Part shown: positions 16,988 to 25,630 of the stretch, piece by piece | Layout of the letters: each line of letters starts with the position of its first letter | Position numbering within the stretch: the first letter of the stretch is position 1 | Assembly (NCBI GenBank): GCA_009712635.1 | Contig: WASS01000002.1 | Location: 248,001-312,000 of the forward strand | Source of the DNA: Hungatella sp. | GTDB lineage: Bacteria; Bacillota; Clostridia; Lachnospirales; Lachnospiraceae | Length of the DNA stretch: 64,000 bases | Direction: 5' to 3' | The notes under the pieces: model-generated | What the model was told of the DNA's origin: nothing | The model's input: the letters and a program-made list of their open reading frames with translations, nothing else | The model's database searches: none | Made by a program: the position numbers and the translations under genes

Positions 16988-18502
16988 CTAATTCCCCTTT
17001 CCTGCCATTGCAAGTGAGATTTGTTCAATGGGCGGGTTAACTCCTGAATAGGTTCCCATGACCTGACCCTCGAACATAACCAGAATCCGATCTGATAAAT
17101 TGAGGATTTCATCAAAATCAGCACTGATTAACAGAATCGCACAGCCCTGATCCCTGGCAGCGGCCATAGTATCATGAACATAACGGGCGGCTCCGATGTC
17201 TAAACCTCTGGTCGGATGAACCGCAATCAGAAGTTCCGGGTCATTTTCCATTTCTCTGGCAAGTATAATTTTCTGCTGGTTTCCTCCGGATAAATTTCGC
17301 ACCTCCTGCTCAATGGAAGCGCAGCGGATATCATTTTTTTCCTTCATTTCAAGTGCAAATTTAGTAATGGCTTTGTTTTTTAAAAGTGCTCCGTGTCCGT
17401 AGGAAAAACGGGCTTCTTCTGTGGCTTTTAAAATCAGATTTTCCCTGACTGTCATATTGCCGATCAGTCCCATCTTATTACGGTCTTCCGGAACATGGGA
17501 AACGTGGGAGAGAATAAAGCCGTTTGGAGCAAAGCGGGATACGCGGGAGGCTTTTAACAAGACCTCTCCTTCTTCGGGTGCAATAATTCCGGCTGCAAGC
17601 TGTGCAAGCTGTGACTGACCGTTTCCGTCCACTCCTGCAATGCCAAGGATTTCTCCCTTTCGTACGGTGAGGCTTACCTGATTTAAGCCGCTGTGCTTAT
17701 GCTGCTTTTGATAGCTGATATTCTGAAAGCTTAAGACTTCATCACCATCAGAGGTAACCTTTTTATAATTACTGGGCACCATTTCCCTTCCAATCATTAA
17801 ATTAGCCAGCTGAGTGCCGTCAGTGTCCTCTTTCTTTAAAGTGGTGACGGTCTCGCCCGCCCGCAAAATAGTGATTCTGTCGCTGATGGAAAGAACCTCT
17901 CTCATCTTATGGGAAATAAATATCACAGATTTTTGTTCCCCAGTCAGTTTGCGGATTATGGAAAAAAGTCCTTCTGCTTCAAGGTCGGTGAGCGCAGCTG
18001 TGGGTTCATCAAGAATAAGAAGTTCCGCTCCCCGGTAAAGGGCTTTTAATATTTCTACCCGTTGTTGAGCTCCTACGGAGATTTCAGTGATCTGCTTGTC
18101 CAGTTCCACGTCAAGACCGTACTTTTCTGAAAGAGCCAGGATTTCCTTTCTTACCTGATCCTTCTTAATGAAGACAGAGGAATCCTTCCGGCTTCCAAGA
18201 ATAATGTTTTCTAATACAGTCATGGCTTCCACAAGCATAAAATGCTGATGTACCATGCCAATGCCCATTTTCACCGCAGCTTTTGGTGAGTCAATTTTCA
18301 CTTTATCTCCGTGCAGATAAATGGTTCCGGCAGTAGGCTGGTATAAGCCGATTAAAATATTCATCAGGGTGCTTTTTCCTGCTCCGTTTTCTCCCAGCAG
18401 AGTATGTACTTCACCCTCCATTACAGAGAGATTGATATTGCGATTGGCATATACATCCCCAAACTGCTTGGTAATCTGCTCCATTTTCAGCAATTCCTTC
18501 AT
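16988..18502 (-). CDS. ABC transporter double ATP-binding protein (NupO/YufO-like)
   Basis: 504 residues with two ABC domains in tandem. The first has Walker A GENGAGKSTLMNIL, the signature-like ISVGAQQRVEILKAL and Walker B LLILDEPTAAL. The second has a divergent Walker A (GVDGNGQSQLAQL), the signature NLSGGNQQKIILARE and a degenerate Walker B region (LLIAVHPTRGLDIGAA), where Ala-Val replaces the usual acidic residues. That asymmetry is normal in this subfamily. It energises uptake by the two downstream permeases. Confidence 0.9.
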   Translation of the reverse strand: MKELLKMEQITKQFGDVYANRNINLSVMEGEVHTLLGENGAGKSTLMNILIGLYQPTAGTIYLHGDKVKIDSPKAAVKMGIGMVHQHFMLVEAMTVLENIILGSRKDSSVFIKKDQVRKEILALSEKYGLDVELDKQITEISVGAQQRVEILKALYRGAELLILDEPTAALTDLEAEGLFSIIRKLTGEQKSVIFISHKMREVLSISDRITILRAGETVTTLKKEDTDGTQLANLMIGREMVPSNYKKVTSDGDEVLSFQNISYQKQHKHSGLNQVSLTVRKGEILGIAGVDGNGQSQLAQLAAGIIAPEEGEVLLKASRVSRFAPNGFILSHVSHVPEDRNKMGLIGNMTVRENLILKATEEARFSYGHGALLKNKAITKFALEMKEKNDIRCASIEQEVRNLSGGNQQKIILAREMENDPELLIAVHPTRGLDIGAARYVHDTMAAARDQGCAILLISADFDEILNLSDRILVMFEGQVMGTYSGVNPPIEQISLAMAGKGN

Positions 18503-18511
18503 TGGTTCCTC

Positions 18512-19132
18512 CTAGCCTCTGATCTCTCTGATCAGGATTGATTTGCAATAAGCAAAATAAGAATCTAAGTCAAATGCCTCTTTATCAACCAGAAACTGAA
18601 CCGCGGCCCCCTCCAGCAAAGAAACCGCAATTCCGGCTATCAGATTCTGCTTTACCGAAGGCATATCTGGTGCAAATGTTTCTGCGATTTCCCTGATTTC
18701 TGTTCTCCAGTTCTGATAGGAAAGACAGAATTCCTGATGCATATCAGGATCCAGGCGGGATTGGTTCCAAAAATCTAGCTCAGCCACATCGTATTTATCA
18801 TCTATTAGAATTGTGTAAATCTTTTGCTTTATAAAAATGTCCAGGCGATCTTCCAGAGTCGCTTCCGGACCAATACCTGATTGATGAATGGATTGCTGGC
18901 GGATTTCGCGGTAACGGTTTAAGACTTTTTTCTGAACAGCAAGGAGAAGCTCTTTCTTACTGTTGTAATAATAATGAATGTTGGATTGAAACAAATTTGC
19001 TTTTTCTGCCACCTGACGGATTCTCAACCCGCTGATGGTTTTTTCCTGAATGATGGTAAGGGCTGCATCCAGAATTCTGTCTTCTGTTGAAGTGCTGCAG
19101 GGTTGTTCTTCTATTGATAAAATTTGACCCAT
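18512..19132 (-). CDS. TetR-family regulator of the BMP transporter operon
   Basis: 206 residues. The N-terminal helix-turn-helix is RILDAALTIIQEKTISGLRIRQVAEKAN... with LFQSNIHYYYNSKKELLLAV completing the TetR pattern; the helical C-terminus is the ligand domain. It is first in the operon, 9 bases before the ATPase gene, and a perfect inverted repeat lies over the transcription start. A nucleoside-like compound is the natural inducer candidate, because the regulated genes encode its importer. Confidence 0.87.
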   Translation of the reverse strand: MGQILSIEEQPCSTSTEDRILDAALTIIQEKTISGLRIRQVAEKANLFQSNIHYYYNSKKELLLAVQKKVLNRYREIRQQSIHQSGIGPEATLEDRLDIFIKQKIYTILIDDKYDVAELDFWNQSRLDPDMHQEFCLSYQNWRTEIREIAETFAPDMPSVKQNLIAGIAVSLLEGAAVQFLVDKEAFDLDSYFAYCKSILIREIRG

Positions 19133-19146
19133 ATCATGCCTCCCTT

Positions 19147-19199
19147 TTGGTCAGATGACCAATTTCTTGCATTATACGGAACCCTTAGTATGGTGTCAA
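19147..19199 (-). promoter_or_regulatory. tetR operon promoter with perfect TetR-type operator
   Basis: On the minus strand: TTGACA (TGTCAA at 19194-19199), 17-bp spacer, TATAAT (ATTATA at 19171-19176). Just downstream lies the perfect inverted repeat TTGGTCA-GA-TGACCAA (19147-19162), covering the expected start of transcription and ending 14 bases before the ATG. The placement predicts repression by the encoded TetR protein. The rest of 19200-19400 is AT-rich and I see no gene in it. Confidence 0.8.
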
Positions 19200-19411
19200 T
19201 GAAAAATCAGAATAATTGGTTATATTAAGCATTGGATTAAGAATATAAAAGAACGGCGCTTGAAAATTAATAAAACTAGGAAAATAATAAGGAGTAATGG
19301 GTGAAATTTCCAGCGTTTAATTAAGATAATTCATTGGATAAAGTTTCCTGTTTTTCTGAAATATACCTATGTTTTATATTATTTCTGTTATAAAAAAAAT
19401 TAACAAATATA

Positions 19412-19440
19412 TTGCAAATTTCCACTGTATATGATATAAT
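19412..19440 (+). promoter_or_regulatory. Promoter of tRNA-Gly
   Basis: TTGCAA (19412-19417), 17-bp spacer, TATAAT (19435-19440), 27 bases before the tRNA. Confidence 0.75.
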
Positions 19441-19467
19441 GCCAGTGTTGTGAAATGAATATTTCAT

Positions 19468-19540
19468 GCGCGAGTGGCTCAGTTGGTGGAGTACGACCTT
19501 GCCAAGGTCGGGGTCGCGGGTTCGAGTCCCGTCTCGCGCT
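19468..19540 (+). tRNA. tRNA-Gly (anticodon GCC)
   Basis: 73 nt cloverleaf. The acceptor GCGCGAG pairs with CTCGCGC, the discriminator base is T, the anticodon stem CGACC/GGTCG encloses TTGCCAA (anticodon GCC), and the T-arm is GCGGG-TTCGAGT-CCCGT. CCA is not encoded. Confidence 0.96.
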
Positions 19541-19551
19541 TTTTTTATTTG

Positions 19552-19591
19552 TAGCGGAAACCTAGGTTTATGAAGGTTTCCGCTATTTTTG
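19552..19591 (+). terminator. Terminator after tRNA-Gly
   Basis: TAGCGGAAACCT (19552-19563) pairs perfectly with AGGTTTCCGCTA (19574-19585), loop 10, then a T-run. A poly-T stretch also directly follows the tRNA. Confidence 0.85.
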
Positions 19592-19764
19592 AGTGCCTGT
19601 CAGCCTGTAGGCAACAATATACAATTTAATTCTTTAGACTATGCTATCCACTGGGTAATGCTTGGCAACATTAGGATTAAGCACTGGCTTGATACAATGT
19701 AAGAAAGTCGAGGAAAAATAGCATGAAAAATAAAGATTAGTTTTGAAGAGGAGATATATATAAA

Positions 19765-20172
19765 ATGAGACAAAGCTTTCTTCACCATATTTGTATACAA
19801 ACTAACAACTATGAGCAGTCGTTAAAATTTTATTGTAAAATGCTTGATATGGAAATAATAGAGGAAACACCTAATTTCCATGGAAGAGAGTATAATACAT
19901 GGATTAAAAATGACAGCCTTTGTATTGAATTACAGACACCAAAAAATGAACATCAGTTTGATCAAATAGATGATGATCATACGGGTGTCTCTCATATTTG
20001 CCTTTGGGTAAATGATATCAATCAATCATATTATGAACTGGGTGAAAAAGGAGCCCATTCATTTATTAAACATGGCGCAAATGATATTTATGAAGTAAAT
20101 GGTGGTAAATTATTTAAATTGAAGGCTCCGGAAGGTACAATTATCGAATTTAGAAATAAATTGGGGTGCTGA
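19765..20172 (+). CDS. VOC/glyoxalase-superfamily protein
   Basis: 135 residues with the paired beta-alpha-beta-beta-beta modules of the VOC fold: LHHICIQTNNYEQSLKFYCKM at the start, then VSHICLWVNDINQSYYELGEKG, and a C-terminal LKAPEGTIIEFRN. Candidate metal ligands are His7, a Glu in the first module, His near residue 77 and the terminal Glu. Possible roles are ring-cleaving dioxygenase, lyase or antibiotic binding. GAGGAG precedes ATG 19765. It stands alone. Confidence 0.8.
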   Translation: MRQSFLHHICIQTNNYEQSLKFYCKMLDMEIIEETPNFHGREYNTWIKNDSLCIELQTPKNEHQFDQIDDDHTGVSHICLWVNDINQSYYELGEKGAHSFIKHGANDIYEVNGGKLFKLKAPEGTIIEFRNKLGC

Positions 20173-20225
20173 CATATTTTTTGAGGGTGATGCAGGGGTA
20201 ATTATAGGATTGGCGTTGCCATGGC

Positions 20226-21116
20226 TTAAACTGGCGTATATCTATTAACTACAGTCACTCCGGTATTAATAAATTGCGAACCTGTATCTAATCCCCTTAA
20301 TGCAGCAATTGCCTCAGCCATACCCAAATAGCCCATTGTAAATGGGCTTTGTACTAATACAGCTTTTATAATATTATTTTTTATCATTTCTTGTATGGTC
20401 TCTGTGATATCAAATCCAATGCCGACAATATTTGTACTATTTTCTTTCAAAGCGTTTCCCATTCCTAACGTAGTACCTTCATTGGTTGAAAAGATACCAA
20501 CAAGATTGGGATTGTCTCTTATATATTTTTTCGCTGCCTGTTTTGCTAATTCCGGGTCACCATTGGTGTAAATAGTATCTAATATTTGATAATTGCTAAA
20601 AAGATTAAAATAATCACGGAATCCTAAATCACGATTTACAGTCGTTCTGTTTTCAGGCGTTACCCCAATGACTCCTATTGAACCACTAGTGAGCCCAGCT
20701 TCATCTAATTCGTAAAACATATTTTCTCCGACTATCTTCCCAGCTGCATAATTATCTGTAGCTAAGGTTACGATGGCTTGTTCAAATGCGGGTGCATCAA
20801 CATAAATGATTTTTACACCCTTTGATTTTGCATCTTCAATTGAGGGTGAAATTTTTAGAGGATCACTGGCAGCTAACATGATTGCATCTGCTCCCGCTGC
20901 TACGGCATTGTTAAATATTTCGATTTGTTTATTTACATCTCTTGTCAGGGGGGCATCCCATACATATGTAACACCTAACATAGAAGCCATTTCTCTAGCA
21001 CCATTATTCATAAAACTCCAAAATTGATCACTTTTATCCATTGTTACTAAATAAATTTTATAATTCATATATACCATTTGGCTCAATTCTGCATCATCCC
21101 CTATATTATTAATCAA
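20226..21116 (-). CDS. Sugar-binding-protein-like (RbsB type), signal peptide missing
   Basis: About 296 residues of the periplasmic-binding-protein type 1 fold: YLVTMDKSDQFWSFMNNGA, then AAGADAIMLAASDP, then TLATDNYAAGKIVGENM, then GIFSTNEGTTLGMGNAL, then IVGIGFD. Solo lipoproteins of this kind need a signal peptide, but the frame starts at a TTG with no ribosome-binding site and is open only to a TAA about 33 bases further upstream, encoding no hydrophobic segment. No ABC partners are adjacent. It looks like a 5'-truncated remnant, although the rest of the frame is intact. Confidence 0.6.
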   Translation of the reverse strand: MINNIGDDAELSQMVYMNYKIYLVTMDKSDQFWSFMNNGAREMASMLGVTYVWDAPLTRDVNKQIEIFNNAVAAGADAIMLAASDPLKISPSIEDAKSKGVKIIYVDAPAFEQAIVTLATDNYAAGKIVGENMFYELDEAGLTSGSIGVIGVTPENRTTVNRDLGFRDYFNLFSNYQILDTIYTNGDPELAKQAAKKYIRDNPNLVGIFSTNEGTTLGMGNALKENSTNIVGIGFDITETIQEMIKNNIIKAVLVQSPFTMGYLGMAEAIAALRGLDTGSQFINTGVTVVNRYTPV

Positions 21117-21279
21117 TTTAATTGTTGGTTTATTTCTTGTGCTGAGATCCTTTGTCTGTAATTTCAGTTAATACTCCTATATCCGGCATTATTAAGCTTT
21201 GAAAGAATACATGGATAATCAATTATATGCGAAAGAGATGGGGATCATTACTTGAGAACTGGTGTTACCACTTCCTGGA

Positions 21280-21310
21280 AGCCTTGTAATACAGGGCTTT
21301 TTATTTACTT
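21280..21310 (+). terminator. Weak hairpin in the 21.1-21.4 kb gap
   Basis: AAGCC and GGCTT arms around ttgtaatacag, followed by tttttattt. The remaining 280-base gap is AT-rich and I see no gene in it. Confidence 0.4.
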
Positions 21311-21397
21311 GTTGCATTTTATCATGTACAGCTTTAAGATATTAGAAACGAAATTATGATATATTGAGAAGATTAACTGGGAAAGGGTGCGTCTGGT

Positions 21398-21919
21398 ATG
21401 CGGTTGTTCCATGTAAGCGAGGAAGGTAATATTGATATTTTTAATCCCAGAATTCCGGAAAGAGAGGACTTAGATAAAAGTGCTGGATTAGTATGGGCTA
21501 TAGATGAAAAGCATTTGCCAAATTTTTTGACTCCGAGAGATTGCCCAAGAGTAACTTACCACATAGGTGAACATACTTCAAAGCATGACAAAGAGGTGTT
21601 TTTTACCTCACCTGAAATTCAGCATGTTGTTATTATTGAAAGTAAATGGTTTGAAACTATGAAAAATACACATTTATATCTTTATGAATTTAATCCGGAA
21701 GGTTTTGAAGTGCAGGATGAGATAGCAGGGTATTATATTTCCAGAGAAGCTCAAAAACCCACTGAAAAATATATTGTGAATGATTTATTTGACGCTTTGT
21801 TAAAAAGAAATGTGGAACTTCGAATTATAAAGAATTTATGGGATATTTCTGATAGAATTAAAAATACAACATTAAATTGGTCAATATGCCGTATGGGATA
21901 TGCCCAGCCAATATTATAA
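21398..21919 (+). CDS. Conserved protein of unknown function (DUF6886-like)
   Basis: 173 residues opening MRLFHVSEEGNIDIFNPRIP, which resembles a small family of uncharacterised bacterial proteins (I recall DUF6886). The order of an N-terminal FHVSEEG, a central VWAIDEKHLPNFLTPRDCPR and YYISREAQKP is distinctive, but I know of no assigned activity. No membrane segment or signal peptide. It begins an AT-rich run of unrelated single genes. Confidence 0.65.
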   Translation: MRLFHVSEEGNIDIFNPRIPEREDLDKSAGLVWAIDEKHLPNFLTPRDCPRVTYHIGEHTSKHDKEVFFTSPEIQHVVIIESKWFETMKNTHLYLYEFNPEGFEVQDEIAGYYISREAQKPTEKYIVNDLFDALLKRNVELRIIKNLWDISDRIKNTTLNWSICRMGYAQPIL

Positions 21920-21948
21920 AAAAATAAAAGAAACCAGGAGAATTTATT

Positions 21949-22470
21949 ATGAACTATGATGCATTAATAATTGTGGACATGCAGACGGCTTTGGTAGAAG
22001 CAGAACCTTACAACTGGGTGACTGTGGTAGAAAATATAAAGGAATTATTGGATACCTGCAGAAAAAAAGACCTCCCCATTATTTACATTCAACACGATGG
22101 CGGAATTGGCAATGAACTGGAGCATGGCAGCATTGGCTGGACGATATACAAAGAAATAGCTCCGATGCAAAATGATAAAATATTTGAGAAACAGTATAAC
22201 AGTGCATTTAGAAAAACCGGGCTTCATGAATATCTTCAGGAGATTGGTGTAAAAAACATTATTTTATGTGGAATGCAGACGGAGTACTGTTTGGATGTCA
22301 CCTGTAAAGTGGCGTTTGAAAACGAATATGAGGTAACCATACCTCAGTCGACAACAACTACATTTGATAATGCATTTGCAAGCGGAAAAGATTTAGCAGA
22401 ATATTATGAAAACAAAATTTGGAACAACCGCTATGCAAAGGTTGTAAGCATGGAGCAGGTTTTAAAATAA
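21949..22470 (+). CDS. Isochorismatase-family cysteine hydrolase
   Basis: 173 residues. The family triad is visible: Asp in IIVDMQTALVEAE (about residue 9), Lys in KIFEKQYNSAF and Cys in LCGMQTEYCLDVTCKVAF (Cys near 110). Members hydrolyse amides such as nicotinamide or ureidoacrylate, or vinyl ethers such as isochorismate. The neighbours give no substrate clue. CAGGAG stands before ATG 21949. Confidence 0.82.
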   Translation: MNYDALIIVDMQTALVEAEPYNWVTVVENIKELLDTCRKKDLPIIYIQHDGGIGNELEHGSIGWTIYKEIAPMQNDKIFEKQYNSAFRKTGLHEYLQEIGVKNIILCGMQTEYCLDVTCKVAFENEYEVTIPQSTTTTFDNAFASGKDLAEYYENKIWNNRYAKVVSMEQVLK

Positions 22471-22549
22471 TTCGCTATTGACTCTCGCATAATGTGAGGG
22501 TTTATACTCCTGTTGTAAGAATGCGATAAGCGTCAGGAGGTTTGTATTT

Positions 22550-23605
22550 ATGCAAAAGAAATTTATTAAGCTGGAGCATCATGCACACGACTATGAATGT
22601 ATGTGGAATGGAATTGAGGATCTGTATATACGAGAAACTGGTGAAACGCTTCCGCCAAATTTCTTTTTCAGTCTCGCCTCTTTCGGATCATTCTGCTACT
22701 TGAAAACGCCGAAATCTGACCTGAAACGAATGATTGCGCTTGGAGATGGACGCACGAAGCAGATGTATGAATTTCTTGCCCCCATTGTAGGCTTTGAATA
22801 CAAACATTACGAATATAAAATGTTTGAGCAGGCGATTAGAAAGGCTAAGTCAGAAATTGATGCGGGGTATCCGCCAGTTTTGGGGGCACTGGATATGTAT
22901 TATCTGCCATACTATTCAAAAATTTATCTTAAAGAGCATATTCCATTCCATTATGTTTTGATGATAGGTTATGATGAAGATGCACAATGCATAGATTTGC
23001 TAGATTGCGGGCGTAAGGAGGTTCAGACACTTCCTTATACGCAACTGCGTAAAGCCTGGAATTGCAGTTATTCAGGTTTATCTAAACCAAACACTGTCTG
23101 CGCGGTCAGATTAAATAACGCAAAGACCAAATACCAGATTGCTGAAGAATCACTTGCAAAAAAAAGTGAGATGTTTTTAAATCCCCAGGTGAACTTTACC
23201 GGCAGAAAAGGATTACAAAAATTTATATATGAAATGCCAAAACTAAAAAGTGAACTCACAAAGGAAGATTATGATCAGATACTCTTAAACCTGGTCATGT
23301 TTTTTGGTGCAGTGCCCACAGTTCCTAACGTTCTTCGTGGAATTAAGGAACCGGACGAAGTAAACTTCTACGGTGGTTTTGATAAAATGAGCTGTGTTCT
23401 AAATGATATTGGAAAAGAATTTGGTAATGAGACCTGGCTTAATGCTTCCGTTATTTTTAGGCAGGGAGCCGTTATCATTTTAGATATAAAAGATATAATA
23501 GTAGCCTATCTAACTGGAGAAAAGGACAGGACCAACCAACTGCCAGGATTATTTACAAAAATAATGGAGATCATGACAGAGGGATTCATTCTTCTGGAAA
23601 GATAG
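22550..23605 (+). CDS. BtrH-N/peptidase-C39-like protein
   Basis: 351 residues. The N-terminal ~190 residues resemble the papain-like BtrH N-terminal domain: a start segment HHAHDYECMWNGIEDLY, FFSLASFGSFCYLKT, then IPFHYVLMIGYDEDAQCIDLLDCGR with the His-Tyr typical of the catalytic His strand. In BtrH this domain transfers an acyl group in butirosin synthesis. The C-terminal ~150 residues are helical and unassigned. No biosynthetic partners are nearby, so acyltransfer is only a possibility. Confidence 0.6.
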   Translation: MQKKFIKLEHHAHDYECMWNGIEDLYIRETGETLPPNFFFSLASFGSFCYLKTPKSDLKRMIALGDGRTKQMYEFLAPIVGFEYKHYEYKMFEQAIRKAKSEIDAGYPPVLGALDMYYLPYYSKIYLKEHIPFHYVLMIGYDEDAQCIDLLDCGRKEVQTLPYTQLRKAWNCSYSGLSKPNTVCAVRLNNAKTKYQIAEESLAKKSEMFLNPQVNFTGRKGLQKFIYEMPKLKSELTKEDYDQILLNLVMFFGAVPTVPNVLRGIKEPDEVNFYGGFDKMSCVLNDIGKEFGNETWLNASVIFRQGAVIILDIKDIIVAYLTGEKDRTNQLPGLFTKIMEIMTEGFILLER

Positions 23606-23649
23606 TATTTTATTTGAAAGAATAATAAGTGAATAGTGGAGGCAAAAAA

Positions 23650-24282
23650 ATGGCTTTTGATTATAAGAAAGAGTATAAAGAATTTTATATGCCGGGGAGT
23701 ACTCCGGAGATCGTAACAGTTCCGGTTACCAATTATATTGCAGTAAGAGGCAAAGGAGACCCGAATCAGGAAGGCGGAGCATATCAGAACGCGTTGGGGA
23801 TCTTATATTCTGTTGCCTATACCATCAAGATGAGTTATAAGGGTTCACATAAAATAGAAGGCTTTTTTGAGTATGTAGTTCCTCCTCTGGAAGGCTTCTG
23901 GTGGCAGGAGGATGTTGCGGGGGTGGACTATGCAAATAAGGACACATTTAATTGGATTTCAGTAATTCGATTGCCGGAATTTGTGACGAAAGAGGACTTT
24001 GACTGGGCTGTGGCAGAAGCCGGTAAAAAGAAAAAGATGGATTGTTCTTCGGCCGAGTTCTTAACGGTAGATGAGGGGCTATGCGTACAAATCCTGCACA
24101 CAGGGCCATTTGATGACGAACCTGCTACTGTTGCCACTATGGATGAGTATCTGGCTGGAAATGGGTATATGAATGATATGACAGACAGACGTCTTCATCA
24201 TGAAATCTATCTTTCAGATATCCGTAAGGTGCAACCCTCAAAATGGAAGACAGTCATACGGCATCCGATTAAAAAGACCTGA
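23650..24282 (+). CDS. GyrI-like small-molecule-binding protein
   Basis: 210 residues from ATG 23650, preceded by GGAGG; an upstream in-frame GTG at 23629 lies before that site. It has the GyrI/SbmC-type fold, with VPVTNYIAVRGKGDPNQEGG near the start, a central YTIKMSYKG, and KKKMDCSSAEFLTVDEGLCVQ. The protein is stand-alone with no HTH. It probably binds a hydrophobic cation or drug; some such proteins hydrolyse cyclopropane compounds. Confidence 0.75.
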   Translation: MAFDYKKEYKEFYMPGSTPEIVTVPVTNYIAVRGKGDPNQEGGAYQNALGILYSVAYTIKMSYKGSHKIEGFFEYVVPPLEGFWWQEDVAGVDYANKDTFNWISVIRLPEFVTKEDFDWAVAEAGKKKKMDCSSAEFLTVDEGLCVQILHTGPFDDEPATVATMDEYLAGNGYMNDMTDRRLHHEIYLSDIRKVQPSKWKTVIRHPIKKT

Positions 24283-24317
24283 ATTTAACCGCAAATAATT
24301 TTTTTGGGAGATAAAAG

Positions 24318-24836
24318 ATGAATGATATTAAGGTAATGGTGTGGTTATTTCCAATCCTCTTTATGTTTCACGATTTTGAAGAAATAATTTTCATGCAATC
24401 ATGGATCAGTAAGAACAGAAATTATTTAACCCATAGGTTTCCTGCATTATCAAAAAAATTATCCTCTCATTTTGATCAAATAACAACCTCTGCCTTTGCG
24501 CTTGGCGTGGCAGAGGAATTTATCATAATCAGTATTATTACAGTTGTTTCTTATGTGACCAACTGGTATATTCTGTGGACAGGATTATTTATAACCTTTG
24601 TTTTGCATTTGGTAATTCACTGTATTCAGGCACTGGTTATAAAAAAATATGTCCCGGCAGTTATTACTAGTATCATCTGCCTGCCTATCTGTATTTATAT
24701 AATTAGCAATGGGGTGAAACTGTTTCCCCTGAATGATGTTATCCTGTACTCTGTTTTGTCTTTTGTGTTTATGGTGATTAATTTGATTATGATCCACAGA
24801 GCTATGGAGGTTTTCAGCAAATGGTCAGAACAATAG
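24318..24836 (+). CDS. HXXEE-motif membrane protein
   Basis: 172 residues, four to five predicted helices, with the eponymous motif FMFHDFEEIIFMQSW near residue 12. The HXXEE family is small, membrane-embedded and of unknown function; the His and Glu pair could bind metal inside the membrane. The gene ends 36 bases before the 3' end of the YesN-like regulator on the other strand. Confidence 0.75.
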   Translation: MNDIKVMVWLFPILFMFHDFEEIIFMQSWISKNRNYLTHRFPALSKKLSSHFDQITTSAFALGVAEEFIIISIITVVSYVTNWYILWTGLFITFVLHLVIHCIQALVIKKYVPAVITSIICLPICIYIISNGVKLFPLNDVILYSVLSFVFMVINLIMIHRAMEVFSKWSEQ

Positions 24837-24871
24837 GAACGGCAAAACCAATAGATGGGGTTGTTAAAGTT

Positions 24872-25630
24872 TTAAGTCCTATTTCTGTATTCACTGGGCT
24901 GGATACCCACACAGGATTTAAAAACTCTGCTGAAATATGCGCTGTCCGGATAACCGGATAATTCCCCCACCTTCTGAACCTCCATATCCGGATTATGCTG
25001 CAGCAGCCGTTTTGCCTCATTGATCCGCAGTCTGGTCAGGTACTTGGAAGGTGTTTCTCCAGTTCGCTTCTTAAATATCTTTCCAAGGTATTCCGGTGTA
25101 AATCCGAATCGTTCACTCATTTCCTGAAAAAAGACTTCCTGCTTATAATTCTCCTGAAGATATTTTTCCATAAGTCCGCAGATGGACTCCTGACTCAGCC
25201 TTTCATTCACGGTACAGTAAGACTCCAATGCGCTTGTCTCGGATTTCATGGTAATCAGAAGCTTTTGAAGTGACTCAAAAAGGCTTTCTGCAGTGACCGG
25301 TTTTAATAAATAATCCACAACCCCATAGCGGATAGCGGACTGGGCGTAGGAAAAATCATTATAACCGCTTATAATAATTACCTTAACACTGGGATGATTT
25401 TTCTTTAGATAGCTTGCCAGTTCAATACCATCACATTGGGGCATACGGATATCGGTAATGATGAGATCAGGACAGTTTGTTTCTGTTGTTTCTATTGCTT
25501 CCAGTCCATTGGCGGCTTCTCCGGCCAGTTTGAGCGGTAAATTTAAGGAAGTAATTTTCTTGATCAGGTTCTTTCGAATAAGGCTTTCGTCTTCCGCCAC
25601 AAGATAACTATAACTCTGGATGGTGCTCAT
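24872..25630 (-). CDS. Response regulator, YesN type (receiver + AraC HTH)
   Basis: 252 residues. The receiver domain (about 1-120) has acidic pocket AEDE, phospho-Asp in DLIITDIRMP, and Lys in YLLKPV. The C-terminal AraC-type double HTH has YLGKIFKKRTGETPSKYLTRLR and YPDSAYFSRVFKSCVGIQPSEY. It overlaps the end of the cognate histidine kinase gene by 23 bases. The pair probably senses a sugar at the cell surface and activates the divergent ABC/glycosidase operon at 27675. Confidence 0.92.
   Translation of the reverse strand: MSTIQSYSYLVAEDESLIRKNLIKKITSLNLPLKLAGEAANGLEAIETTETNCPDLIITDIRMPQCDGIELASYLKKNHPSVKVIIISGYNDFSYAQSAIRYGVVDYLLKPVTAESLFESLQKLLITMKSETSALESYCTVNERLSQESICGLMEKYLQENYKQEVFFQEMSERFGFTPEYLGKIFKKRTGETPSKYLTRLRINEAKRLLQHNPDMEVQKVGELSGYPDSAYFSRVFKSCVGIQPSEYRNRT

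Noticed and set aside
19468-19540. tRNA-Gly as integration site of a mobile island covering 19.5-24.9 kb
   Set aside because: No integrase gene and no repeated tRNA 3' end noticed downstream; only composition and gene variety hint at transfer.
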